Assembly (NCBI GenBank): GCA_028716525.1
Contig: JAQUPQ010000001.1
Location: forward strand, 62,001 to 126,000
Reading direction: 5' to 3'
Length of the DNA: 64,000 nucleotides
DNA from: Terriglobia bacterium
Lineage (GTDB): Bacteria; Acidobacteriota; Terriglobia; JAIQFV01
The notes beneath the pieces were generated by a model. That model saw only the letters and a program-made list of their open reading frames with translations, had not been told where the DNA came from and searched no databases. Positions 52,288 to 61,170 of this stretch are shown piece by piece; within the stretch, counting starts at the first letter, position 1, and each line of letters starts with the position of its first letter. The position numbers were made by a program, and so were the translations under genes.

Positions 52288-54225
52288 ATGCCATCAAGCT
52301 CAGATCATGTAGGCTCGCCGCGCCAAGGCTTGGCCGCCTCGGACAACGCACCCCCACTCCCCCGCTTCGATTCCGCTTCAATGGGGCTGGAACGGCACAA
52401 CCCACGCCTCCGGGAAGTCCTTCCTGTGATCGGGATTTTGTGCGTCTTTGCGCTATTTGCCTTCATGACCTGGGCCCACTGGGGAAACTTGAGGGTCGAT
52501 TGCGGGCGAGAAATGTATGTGCCGCAAGAACTGGCCAATGGGCGGCTTTTATACCGGGATGTTTGGTATCCCTATGGTCCGTTGGCGCCTTACTGGAATG
52601 CGCTTCTGTTCCGCCTCTTTGGAACAAGTCTTTATGTCCTTTACGCGTCGGGGCTTTGCATCACGCTGGCATTTGCGCTCACTTTTTATGCCGTCAGTTG
52701 TCGAGTGTCATCCGCCTGGGTCGCCTTTGTGGCTGTGATGTGCTTTCTGATGCAAGCCTTCCATCCCGGCCTTTTCAATTATGTTCTTCCTTACGCTTAT
52801 GGCTCCACGCTCGGATCGCTACTGGGTTTGTTGACTCTTCTATTTCTTATGCGTCACACGCGGCGGGAGTCCGGGCAAAATTTATTTTGGGCCGGCACCT
52901 GCGCAGGGCTGACGCTGCTGACCAAATGGGAATTTGGCTTGGCTTGCTACGCAACGCTTGGCGCTGCGATTCTGGCCGACCTTTGGTTGAAGAAGAATCG
53001 TCCGGAATTTGTTTCCAACATAAAGAAGGCTCTTCCTGGAGTTCTCATTCCAATCATTGGATACGGCGTTTTTGTATGGAAACTATCGTTGACCTTTTTC
53101 ATTCGTGATTCCTTCAGTCGGGAATTTTATGTTCAGTGGTCCAGGCGCCAGGGATTTCGCTTCCTTCCCGGGGAGACTTTGCGCTTGATCGCTTTGCTGA
53201 TGCTCTGTTTTCTTGTGTGGATGGTCGTTGCACAGATCATCAAATGGATAATTCAATCTCACATTCATCCCCTCCTCTGGTTCGTCCTCCTCGCAAGCCT
53301 TCTGGCAGCCCTTCACTTGAAGTGGGGCGCGTACTTTCCTTTAGCGATCTTTTATGCTTCGCGGTACTTTCTCGCGCCCAAGGGGATGTTCTGGCTGGCC
53401 GCTGCGGTTTTGGTTCGAACGGCCCTTAGGGCAAAAAAGACTGAAGAGCCATCTCGGGACCTTGAGTTGTTCGTTCTCGTTTTTTATGCGCTCGCTGTCG
53501 GCATTCGAATCCTTGCGAATGTGGAGATGGCGAATTACTCCATCTATTACAACACCGGTCTTTACCTGATCTTTTTCTTGATCCTCTGGGAAATGGGATT
53601 TCGGATGTGGCGATTTCCGGATGAGCGCCGGCGCCAGGCCGTCTCAAATGTCCTCATTGGATTGGCCGGTCTGGGATTGATGACGGCTTATTATCCCTGG
53701 CGAGTAATGCCGACAGCACCCTTTCATTCCACTCGAGGATTAATTTATTCAAAACCGGATGAAGCCGCTATGTTTCCGGCGGTCGTCCAGTTCATGCAGC
53801 TAGAAAAACGAGAAGGAAAGACGGTGCTGATCGTGCCGGAGGAAACTTCCCTTTATTTCTTTGCAGGAGTTGAAGCCCCGACGCGGTGGTATATGATCCA
53901 TCCGTATATTCTGGATCCGGAGTGGAAAGAAAAGGAATACATCCGTGGGTTAGAAGCGCGGAAGGTGGATTACATTCTCTTTTCAAATCGATCTAACGCC
54001 GAATACGGCTTCCCATTCTTCGGAATTGACTATAATCAAGCGGTCTATCAATGGATTCAAGATCAATTTGAAATCACCGGTGAGTTCGGTCATTTTGCTC
54101 GAGAGACCCCCGAGAATTTTGCGATGTTGATTTATCGCCGGCGGGGGGAAACCTCGAAACCACCCGAGCTGGCGATCAAAATGAGCCGACCGGCGACTTT
54201 CGATGAGCCACCGCTCCTGAGGTGA
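52288..54225 (+). CDS. Multi-spanning membrane protein, glycosyltransferase-like
   Basis: 645 residues from ATG 52288. ATG 52240 would overlap the previous gene by 32 nt and is also possible; ribosome sites are weak. About ten transmembrane helices after a polar N-terminus. The first extracytoplasmic loop reads RVDCGREMYVPQELANGRLLYRDVWYPYGPLAPYWNALLF, like the acidic loop of GT-C mannosyl/arabinosyl transferases (GREMYVP with DVWYPYGP). A soluble C-terminal domain follows (about 505-645). Same strand and spacing as its neighbours, so one operon. Probably surface-glycan or protein glycosylation; acceptor unknown. Confidence 0.78.
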   Translation: MPSSSDHVGSPRQGLAASDNAPPLPRFDSASMGLERHNPRLREVLPVIGILCVFALFAFMTWAHWGNLRVDCGREMYVPQELANGRLLYRDVWYPYGPLAPYWNALLFRLFGTSLYVLYASGLCITLAFALTFYAVSCRVSSAWVAFVAVMCFLMQAFHPGLFNYVLPYAYGSTLGSLLGLLTLLFLMRHTRRESGQNLFWAGTCAGLTLLTKWEFGLACYATLGAAILADLWLKKNRPEFVSNIKKALPGVLIPIIGYGVFVWKLSLTFFIRDSFSREFYVQWSRRQGFRFLPGETLRLIALLMLCFLVWMVVAQIIKWIIQSHIHPLLWFVLLASLLAALHLKWGAYFPLAIFYASRYFLAPKGMFWLAAAVLVRTALRAKKTEEPSRDLELFVLVFYALAVGIRILANVEMANYSIYYNTGLYLIFFLILWEMGFRMWRFPDERRRQAVSNVLIGLAGLGLMTAYYPWRVMPTAPFHSTRGLIYSKPDEAAMFPAVVQFMQLEKREGKTVLIVPEETSLYFFAGVEAPTRWYMIHPYILDPEWKEKEYIRGLEARKVDYILFSNRSNAEYGFPFFGIDYNQAVYQWIQDQFEITGEFGHFARETPENFAMLIYRRRGETSKPPELAIKMSRPATFDEPPLLR

Positions 54226-54275
54226 TAATCCCGTGGTGGCCCAAACACTCTGTTCTGTCTAATAAGGAGGAGGCA

Positions 54276-55340
54276 GTGCCGGAGATCGATAACAAAAATC
54301 GAGTGACTGGAGCCGTCTTTTTCGTCCTCACCCTCTCAATTTCCCTCTTCGTATTTTTTATTTTTCTCTCAAAACCGGGAATGAATAACAACCGGAAAGC
54401 CACTCTTTCGGCCATGGTTTACGGATACGCCTACAGGCCGATGGTGTACCGGTCCCTTCTACCCACTGCAGTGCGCTGGACTACCGGGATTGTTCCTCAA
54501 AGCGGTCGCACAATTTTTAAATCTTTCGTTTACCGTCATCCCGCGATCAGGCTTCTTTTTAACCGATTTCATCTTGAAGCCGACTTCCCCACTGAAACTC
54601 TTATCGCATTGATTTTAATGTACGGCTGCTTCCTGGCTTTCCTGCTTGGGATGCAACGCTTGTACGAGACTTTTTATTCAGGGTCTCCGCTGATTCGAAA
54701 TTCAATTCCATCTCTGGCAGCCTTAGGGCTTCCGCCTTTCTTTGCCTACACCAACTATCCCTATGATTTTTGCACGTTATGGTTGACGGCTTTGTGCCTG
54801 ATCTACCTGGCTCAATGCCGTTGGCTCTTGTTCCTCCTGTGTTTCACGCTGGCTTGTGCCAACAAAGAGACGGCAATATTGATGATTCCAATCTTCGGCA
54901 TCTACACTTTCAAGAAAGGACTTCTTCAGCGCGCTCGTTGGGCCCAACTTCTGATTGTGCAGGTAACGATCTATATGCTCATTCGAGCCGCACTGTGGTT
55001 CAAGTTCCAATTGAATCTGGGCTCCATGCTGGAATTTCATCTTTACGATCACAATGTCCCAATGTTTCAGAATTGGCTCACTCAAGGATACAGTTTTGGC
55101 CAGTTGACCGTTGCGCTTGTTGTGGTGGCTCTAATTTGCTATGGCTGGTCTTCGAAGCCGCTGCTCCTGAAGTTGGGCCTGCTCGCCCTTCCACCGCTCC
55201 TCTTGGCGTGCTTGTTTTTTGGATATTTCGACGAGTGGCGGGCCTATTTCGATGTCTACCCTGCCGCCATGCTGTTGACCGTCGAACCCATCGGCAAACT
55301 GTTTGGGGTCAAACTTCGCGAGGAAACCCTGAAGGTATAA
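54276..55340 (+). CDS. Multi-spanning membrane protein, unknown function
   Basis: 354 residues from GTG 54276, which follows AAGGAGGAGG at perfect spacing; the longer ATG reading (54222) overlaps the previous gene. About eight transmembrane helices. Motifs are few: MVYGYAYRPMVYRSLLPTAVRW near the start, and ACANKETAILMIP, a pattern seen in GT-C-like and EpsG-like membrane enzymes. It probably belongs to the same operon as the two genes before it. Could be a transferase or polymerase of surface sugars; not certain. Confidence 0.75.
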   Translation: MPEIDNKNRVTGAVFFVLTLSISLFVFFIFLSKPGMNNNRKATLSAMVYGYAYRPMVYRSLLPTAVRWTTGIVPQSGRTIFKSFVYRHPAIRLLFNRFHLEADFPTETLIALILMYGCFLAFLLGMQRLYETFYSGSPLIRNSIPSLAALGLPPFFAYTNYPYDFCTLWLTALCLIYLAQCRWLLFLLCFTLACANKETAILMIPIFGIYTFKKGLLQRARWAQLLIVQVTIYMLIRAALWFKFQLNLGSMLEFHLYDHNVPMFQNWLTQGYSFGQLTVALVVVALICYGWSSKPLLLKLGLLALPPLLLACLFFGYFDEWRAYFDVYPAAMLLTVEPIGKLFGVKLREETLKV

Positions 55341-55368
55341 TTTGAGCAACGCACCGGCAGCACAAATT

Positions 55369-57333
55369 TCACTGTTTCAAATCCGCTAAAATCTTCCGGC
55401 GCAAAGCGTCGCCACGGGCGTCGTGGAGGGCGCGTTGCCATTGGCGTCGGGCCTCTTCCGATTGGCCCAACATCTTTAGAGTGCTTCCCAAGCGCCAACG
55501 CGCTTCGGCATCGGCCGCATCGATATTCAGCAACTTCTCCCACCTTTCGCGAGCCGAATCCCAGCGGCTGAAATCCATATCCATGCGGGCCAAATTGTAA
55601 AGTGCGGCGGTGGAACGCGGGTCCAGAGACAGTGCTTTTTTGAAATCATCTTCGGCGTTCCAGGAATGTCCCAAACGGTATTCCAGGGCGCCTTGATTCA
55701 CGTAAGCCTCAATCAGATTGCTGTCCAGCCCGATGGCGCGTCGAAAATCAGCGCCGGCGGCGTCGTATTTCGATAATTGCGCTTCGGCCAGCGCCAGATT
55801 GTTGAAGATGACGGCCTTCTGGGGGTTGAGCCCGGCGGCTGTGGTGAATTCCGATTCGGCTTCGACATAACGCTGATGATTCATCAACGCCAGTCCGCGG
55901 TTGTAGTGGGCGCTCCAGGCATTGGGGCGGGATTGCTCGGCCCGTGTCCACAACGCCACCGAGTCTGCCCACACTTGATTCTGGACAATGGTTCCTATCA
56001 GCAACAGGAACAGCACGCCTCCAAACACGGCCGTCCGGCGCGATTCTCGAACTAATGCCGCCACCCCTCTCAAAAGAAACAGCGCCAATAGAAGGCAGAG
56101 TCCGACGGAAGGAAGGTAAAGATAACGATCCTGAACGAGATACTCCTCGTGGAACGCTTTGAGATTCAATATCGGCAACATCGGGCCGATGGCCAGAAGC
56201 GCCGCAAGAATCAAATGGGGTCGTAGGCGCGTTCGGGTTTCTAGGTCGATACGTTTCCAACTGATCCACGCCAACCCCAGCGCGATCAAGAGAAGAAGGA
56301 GCGGTCCCCAGAAAGCAAAAGTGAATAATGACCGGACAAAATAAACGTCGTAAAACAGGCTCAGGTGAAATGGAAAAATAAAATGCCAGAGATAGGCCAG
56401 CAGGGCACGCGGAATTGTGATGAGGGAGATGAAGCCGGTGACTCCTTGATTGAACGGATGATGCCAAGTGATCAGCCCCAAGACTTCATATCGCGCCCAT
56501 AAATACAATCCGGCAATAACAAAATAGGGGCCATTTTCGCGGATCACTATCGTGACACGTTTCCCGAGCGAAGCGGCACGCTCCCCATCGCGCGGGTGCC
56601 ACAACTCCCAGCCCGCGAGGATCAAGGGCAGGCTCAAGGCGTTTTCCTTGCACAAGGTCGAGGCCGCAAAGCAAACCCATGAACCCAGCCTGCTCCCCCA
56701 CGATCCCGTCCTTCGGGCGCGCTGATAAAGCCACAAGGCCGGAAGGAAGAAAACGGCCACCAGCAGATCCGGCACGGCGCTGATCCAGGCCACCGATTCG
56801 GAATGAACGGGATGCACGGCGAACAAAGCGGCCGTCAGAGCCGCGAGTGCGCGGTGCCCTGTAAACTCCAGCACAGTAAAAAAAACCAGCAACACCACAC
56901 CGGCGTGAAGCAATATGCTCAGCAGATGCCAGCCCGGTCCGGCGAGTTGAAACAGACGGTAGCCTAAATCCAGCCACAATGTAAAGAACGGGCGGTAATA
57001 AGGCGGAGGAATGTCCGTCGAAAGGCCCCGTTGAAAAGCCCACACATCCGTCGTAAAGGCTTTGCTCCACACCAACGCTCCGCGCAAGCTCGGGTTGTTC
57101 AAAATTTGTTTCGTGTCGTCAAAGACAAATTCGCCTCGCAGCGAATTCGCATAAGCCAGAAGAGCCAGCAACGCCAGCGCAACCAGAATTTTGTAGACGG
57201 GAACCTCTTCCAGATATGAGAGAGCACTCGAGCCAGTGGGCAAAGGCCCGCGGGTCCTCAACTCCCCCGACAACCCTTGTGGTTTCCCCTTCGCGCCTTG
57301 GCGTCTTGGCGCGAAACCCGGCTCAGTCTTCAA
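55369..57333 (-). CDS. TMTC-like membrane protein with TPR tail (O-mannosyltransferase-like)
   Basis: 654 residues: about ten transmembrane helices with ANSLRGEFVFDDTKQILNNP after the first one (the acidic loop of DUF1736/TMTC proteins), YYRPFFTLWLDLGYRLF and HPVHSESVAWISAVPDLL, all typical. A TPR tail (about 480-640) follows. Eukaryotic TMTC proteins are O-mannosyltransferases; the bacterial role is inferred. Start is TTG 57333, and the first 19 codons lie in a repeat left by a GxxExxY unit, so the N-terminus may be recruited or misassigned. Convergent with the preceding three-gene plus-strand run. Confidence 0.82.
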   Translation of the reverse strand: MKTEPGFAPRRQGAKGKPQGLSGELRTRGPLPTGSSALSYLEEVPVYKILVALALLALLAYANSLRGEFVFDDTKQILNNPSLRGALVWSKAFTTDVWAFQRGLSTDIPPPYYRPFFTLWLDLGYRLFQLAGPGWHLLSILLHAGVVLLVFFTVLEFTGHRALAALTAALFAVHPVHSESVAWISAVPDLLVAVFFLPALWLYQRARRTGSWGSRLGSWVCFAASTLCKENALSLPLILAGWELWHPRDGERAASLGKRVTIVIRENGPYFVIAGLYLWARYEVLGLITWHHPFNQGVTGFISLITIPRALLAYLWHFIFPFHLSLFYDVYFVRSLFTFAFWGPLLLLLIALGLAWISWKRIDLETRTRLRPHLILAALLAIGPMLPILNLKAFHEEYLVQDRYLYLPSVGLCLLLALFLLRGVAALVRESRRTAVFGGVLFLLLIGTIVQNQVWADSVALWTRAEQSRPNAWSAHYNRGLALMNHQRYVEAESEFTTAAGLNPQKAVIFNNLALAEAQLSKYDAAGADFRRAIGLDSNLIEAYVNQGALEYRLGHSWNAEDDFKKALSLDPRSTAALYNLARMDMDFSRWDSARERWEKLLNIDAADAEARWRLGSTLKMLGQSEEARRQWQRALHDARGDALRRKILADLKQ

Positions 57334-57480
57334 GACGATTCACCTGTGGTGTGGTCCGATCCCTGATAAGATTGGTACATTATGGTTTCCCCTTCGCGCC
57401 TTGATGTCTTGGCGTGAAACCCGGCTCAATCCTCGGGACGATTCACCAGCCGAATGATCCCATTCTTGATGAGATCGGTA
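57281..57480. repeat. Imperfect direct duplication (2 x 97 bp) at the GxxExxY locus
   Basis: 57281-57377 and 57384-57480 align over their whole length without gaps. Both contain the quasi-palindrome TTCGCGCCTTG(G/A)(C/T)GTCTTGGCG and then the 3' end of a GxxExxY gene (copy 2 is the live end; copy 1 is a decayed remnant). A related repeat in inverse orientation lies at 57882-57911, on the other side of the gene. Confidence 0.85.
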
Positions 57481-57809
57481 TTGAAGTTGATCAGCAAGCC
57501 CAAGCGTTCATCGGCAAGTTTGAGATAAGTCAGCACCTGTTTCTTGTGAACCGGCGCCACGGCGTCGATCGATTTCAACTCCACAATGACCTTGTGTTCT
57601 ACGAGCAAGTCTGCGCGAAAACCTTCCCCAAGATGAATGTTGTTGTAGACCACGGGAACCGGATGTTGGCGCAAAACATGAAGACCGCGTTTTGTCAGTT
57701 CATAAGCCATCGTCGCTTCGTACACCGATTCCAACAGGCTTGGACCGAGCGTCGTATGAATCTTGTAGGCTGCATCAACAATCTCCCGGGCAACTTCGTT
57801 CTCGGTCAT
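57426..57809 (-). CDS. GxxExxY family protein
   Basis: 127 residues. Family features: EVAREIVDAAYKIHTTLGPSLLESVYE near the N-terminus (the name-giving motif is GLLESVY; here the first Gly is Ser), and the PD-(D/E)xK nuclease-like core FRADLLVEHKVIVELKSID with LLINF. Function unknown; such genes are often multi-copy and linked to repeats, as here (57281-57480 and 57882-57911). Start ATG 57809. Confidence 0.9.
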   Translation of the reverse strand: MTENEVAREIVDAAYKIHTTLGPSLLESVYEATMAYELTKRGLHVLRQHPVPVVYNNIHLGEGFRADLLVEHKVIVELKSIDAVAPVHKKQVLTYLKLADERLGLLINFNTDLIKNGIIRLVNRPED

Positions 57810-57881
57810 GATGAACCTGTCTGCGGGGGAGTGTGGGAAGAGGGCGTGAGATCATTTTCGCATGAATTCGCTTGAAGGAAC

Positions 57882-57911
57882 GGTTTCGCGCCAAGGCGCA
57901 AAGACGCCAAG
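57882..57911 (+). repeat. Inverse flank repeat of the GxxExxY unit
   Basis: GGTTTCGCGCCAAGGCGC followed by AAAGACGCCAAG, the inverse counterpart of the repeat at 57384-57422. With it, the repeat encloses the GxxExxY gene like terminal repeats. Confidence 0.7.
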
Positions 57912-57921
57912 AGCCCGCCCC

Positions 57922-59292
57922 TCATTTCTGCAAATTGTATTTTGTCATGTAGTGTCGGAAGGAGCGATAAGTCATCTTCAGCAATTCGGCCGCTTTGGTT
58001 TGGACGCCGGCGGCTTTGCGCAAAGCCGCTTCCACCAATTTCCGTTCCACCTCGGAAACCTGTTGATCAAAATCGATGCCTTCATCGGGAAAAATGGCTT
58101 CCACTTCCCGAATCTTAATTTCAGGCATCAACACGCGGTCGGGCAGGCGTTCCGTTTTCAAAACTTCGCCTGACTCAAAAGCCACCGCCCGTTCGATGGT
58201 GTTCTCCAATTCCCGAACATTGCCCGGCCAATCGTAGGCTTCCAGCGTTTCGTACAATTCCGGATCCACCGACGTGATGGTCTTGTTCATGGAGGTGGAG
58301 AATCGTTTGACAAAATGGTCGGCTAAAAGGCGAATATCTTCGCGACGGTCCCGGAGCGGAGGGACATCGATGGGAATCACAGAAATGCGGTAATACAGAT
58401 CCTCGCGAAAGCCTTTTTCAGCCACCATCTTCTGGAGGTTGCGATTCGTGGCCGCGATGACACGCACATCAATGGGAATTTCCTCGGTCCCGCCCACCGG
58501 ACGGAAACGTCGATCCTGCAGCACCCGCAGGAGCTTCACCTGCATCGACGGACTCATCTCACCGATCTCGTCAAGAAACACGGTGCCGCGATCCGAAACC
58601 TCGAACAGCCCCTTCTTATTCGAGGACGCTCCCGTAAACGCTCCCTTGAGATAACCGAACAGTTCCGATTCCAACAGGGTTTCAGGAAAAGCGCCGCAAT
58701 TGATGGAGGTAAAGGGCTCGCGGACACGAGGGCTGAGATGATGAATTGCGCGCGCCACCAGTTCCTTCCCCGTTCCGCTTTCCCCGGTGATCAACACCGT
58801 GCTGTTGGTGGGAGCCACGGTGTGGATCAGTTCCTGAAGTAATCGCATGCGCGAACTGCTGCCGATCAGATTCTCGATGGCCGTTAACTTGCCCAACTCG
58901 CGCTTCAAAGTGCGGTTCTCCTCCCGCACTTTGAGCTCCTTCATTTCTTTTTCGATCACCACCTTCAACTCATCAACAAAATTCTCCGTTTTGATGATGT
59001 AGTTATTGGCGCCCATGCGGAGGGCTTGAATGGCGGTGGAGGTGGAAGCAAAAGCGGTCATGAACACAAAGACCACGTCCGACATCATGGTGCGGACTTC
59101 CTTGAGGAGATCCAAACCGGAAATTCCGGGCATTTTGATGTCCGAGACGATTAAATCGAAGGGCTCTTTGGACAGCAAATCCAGCGCGGCGCGCCCGCTC
59201 GACGCGGTTTTGACCTGGTACCCATCCCGCTTGAAGACGATCTCGAGCAGGTCGCAAATCGATTTCTCATCGTCCACTATCAAGAGTTTCAT
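57922..59292 (-). CDS. pilR: Sigma-54-dependent response regulator PilR (NtrC family)
   Basis: 456 residues from ATG 59292, where the receiver domain begins (a longer frame to 59355 overlaps pilS). REC domain with phospho-acceptor Asp51 (DLIVSDIKMPG), AAA+ domain with GESGTGKE and the sigma-54 contact loop GAFTGA, and a C-terminal Fis-type helix-turn-helix (about 415-456). It should activate sigma-54 promoters such as those before the two pilA genes. The cognate sensor pilS is directly upstream, and pilC/T/B next, as in the classical pilBTCSR order. Confidence 0.93.
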   Translation of the reverse strand: MKLLIVDDEKSICDLLEIVFKRDGYQVKTASSGRAALDLLSKEPFDLIVSDIKMPGISGLDLLKEVRTMMSDVVFVFMTAFASTSTAIQALRMGANNYIIKTENFVDELKVVIEKEMKELKVREENRTLKRELGKLTAIENLIGSSSRMRLLQELIHTVAPTNSTVLITGESGTGKELVARAIHHLSPRVREPFTSINCGAFPETLLESELFGYLKGAFTGASSNKKGLFEVSDRGTVFLDEIGEMSPSMQVKLLRVLQDRRFRPVGGTEEIPIDVRVIAATNRNLQKMVAEKGFREDLYYRISVIPIDVPPLRDRREDIRLLADHFVKRFSTSMNKTITSVDPELYETLEAYDWPGNVRELENTIERAVAFESGEVLKTERLPDRVLMPEIKIREVEAIFPDEGIDFDQQVSEVERKLVEAALRKAAGVQTKAAELLKMTYRSFRHYMTKYNLQK

Positions 59293-59351
59293 ATGGGTGC
59301 TTAGGACCTCGGCTCCTAACTGCGATTCGACGGGTTCGCCCCGGGTGGGCG

Positions 59352-61040
59352 TCAACGGCTGACCGGCGCCGTCCGATTCGGCAAGGTAATCTCAAACTCG
59401 GATCCTCGACCGATGGCAGACCTTACCTCAATGCGTCCTTGGTGCGCTTGAATGATTTGATAGACAATGGCCAGCCCCAAACCCGTTCCGTCGGCGAACG
59501 AAGAGTGAAACGGCTCAAAAATCTTGTCGATGCGATCCTCTTCGATGCCCACCCCGGTATCATGAAAATTGATACGCACCTCGCGAGGGCCGGGCTGGGC
59601 CAGAGTGATGGTCAAGGTTCCGCCGCCGGGCATGGCCCGGATGGCATTGTGCGCCAAATTCCAAAAAACCTGTTTGATCAAGTCGGGATCGACCAGACAA
59701 TTCAAGGGCCGGATCTCGGATCGCCGTTCAATCCGATGGTGGGGCGACACTTCGGGATTGTTGTCAAACAGCACCAGGGCGTCATCCAGAAGCTGATTCA
59801 ACTCCACCAGTTTCGGATTATAGGTAATCTGCCGGGAGTAAATCAAAAAGTCGTTGATGATTTTATTGAGGCGCCTGGATTCCTGGAAGAGAATATCCAT
59901 CAGCTTGGACTGATCTCCCCGCAGCGCCACTTCCTCCCGCAAGACGCCCACCGAGCCGGCAATGGACGCCAGCGGGTTTCGAATCTCATGGGCCATACCC
60001 GCGGCCATTTCACCGACGGCAGCCATGCGATCTTTGGCGCGAATCTCGCGCTCCAAACGCTTCAGCTCCGTGAGGTCCTGAAAGTTCACCAGATAGCCGA
60101 TCCGCACCGTCTGATTGTCGAACAGGGGCGAAACGGACAATCCCAGGTATTTCTCGTGGCCCCCGATCAGCGCCAAATGGGATTCCAAGCGCAGGTTGCG
60201 CGGACCCTGTTCCAGTTCCTTCAAACATTCCTGAAAAGATATTTCGGGTAACACTTCCTGAAGAAACCGCCCGACGAGCGAACCCGCTGCCCGGCCCACA
60301 ATTTCTTCCCCGGCAGGATTGATCATGGTGATGCGGCCTTGGAGGTCCGTGGTCAGCAGCCCCCCCCGCATGCTTTGAATGATATTTTCATTCAAGGCCA
60401 CCAGATTGGCCAAGGCGTCGGTTTTATCGATCAGCTCCGCGCCCTTCCGGCGTAAGTTTTCGGCCATATAGCCGCTGAAATAGCCCACCCCAAAAAAAGC
60501 AAAGGTGTTCAGCACAAACAGAGCCAGCATAGGGGACACGGTGAGAAGCGATACGGCAAACGAAGGAATCTTGTCGAAGAAAGTCAGGAGGAGGAGTCCG
60601 CCGTAGAGGGCGCTCGCCACACCGGCCGTAACTAAAGCTCCCCGTTGATACAGCACTGCAGCGGAAAACACGATGGCCAAAAGATACAAAATGGAAAAAT
60701 AACTCTCGTGGGCGCCGGTCAAATAAATGATGGCCGTGATGAGCGCCATATCGACGACGATTTGGGCCACCGCCTGAGGGCGGTAATTACGGCTGAAGTG
60801 TTCCCAAACGCCGAACAGGAGCGCCAGCCCCAGCGCCGCCAACAACACACTCAGGACAGGATAAAAAGGAATGGGAGCCGACGAAATTTTTTCCAAACTG
60901 ATGAGAATGCCCAGAATGACGGTATAGATCACCACGCGCAACTTGAGAAACCAGACCAGCCAGTCACGCGGGTTCATGGTTGTTGTCAGCAGTGCCACTC
61001 TGTGTTTCTCCCTGCGCGCGTCGTGGTGCAGCGGATTCAT
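59352..61040 (-). CDS. pilS: Sensor histidine kinase PilS-like
   Basis: 562 residues: about six transmembrane helices (30-205; the PilS-type membrane sensor), a PAS domain (about 222-330; MRGGLLTTDLQGRITMINPAGEEI), the HisKA box AAGMAHEIRNPLAS with the phospho-accepting His, and a HATPase domain with NLAHNAIRAM (N box), DTGVGI and GTGLGLAI. ATG 61040 has AGGGA upstream; ATG 60977 is an alternative. Partner of PilR, whose gene begins within 60 nt of its stop. Confidence 0.92.
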   Translation of the reverse strand: MNPLHHDARREKHRVALLTTTMNPRDWLVWFLKLRVVIYTVILGILISLEKISSAPIPFYPVLSVLLAALGLALLFGVWEHFSRNYRPQAVAQIVVDMALITAIIYLTGAHESYFSILYLLAIVFSAAVLYQRGALVTAGVASALYGGLLLLTFFDKIPSFAVSLLTVSPMLALFVLNTFAFFGVGYFSGYMAENLRRKGAELIDKTDALANLVALNENIIQSMRGGLLTTDLQGRITMINPAGEEIVGRAAGSLVGRFLQEVLPEISFQECLKELEQGPRNLRLESHLALIGGHEKYLGLSVSPLFDNQTVRIGYLVNFQDLTELKRLEREIRAKDRMAAVGEMAAGMAHEIRNPLASIAGSVGVLREEVALRGDQSKLMDILFQESRRLNKIINDFLIYSRQITYNPKLVELNQLLDDALVLFDNNPEVSPHHRIERRSEIRPLNCLVDPDLIKQVFWNLAHNAIRAMPGGGTLTITLAQPGPREVRINFHDTGVGIEEDRIDKIFEPFHSSFADGTGLGLAIVYQIIQAHQGRIEVRSAIGRGSEFEITLPNRTAPVSR

Positions 61041-61118
61041 CGGCGTCCCTGGAATATCACTATAATTTTAAATCCGGTGAAAAACAATTGAGAAGCGCGG
61101 CCGGATCCGATCCGGCAT

Positions 61119-61148
61119 AAAAAAAGCGCCCCGACGCATCGGAGCGCT
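61119..61148 (-). terminator. Rho-independent terminator after pilC
   Basis: Minus strand: AGCGCTCCGA / TCGGGGCGCT (10 bp with one T-G) followed by TTTTTTT. A second hairpin, GCCGGATC-C-GATCCGGC (61100-61116), follows. It separates pilC from pilS, so the sensor pair has its own transcription start. Confidence 0.88.
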
Positions 61149-61170
61149 GGAAACCCACTTCGTCTCCGTC

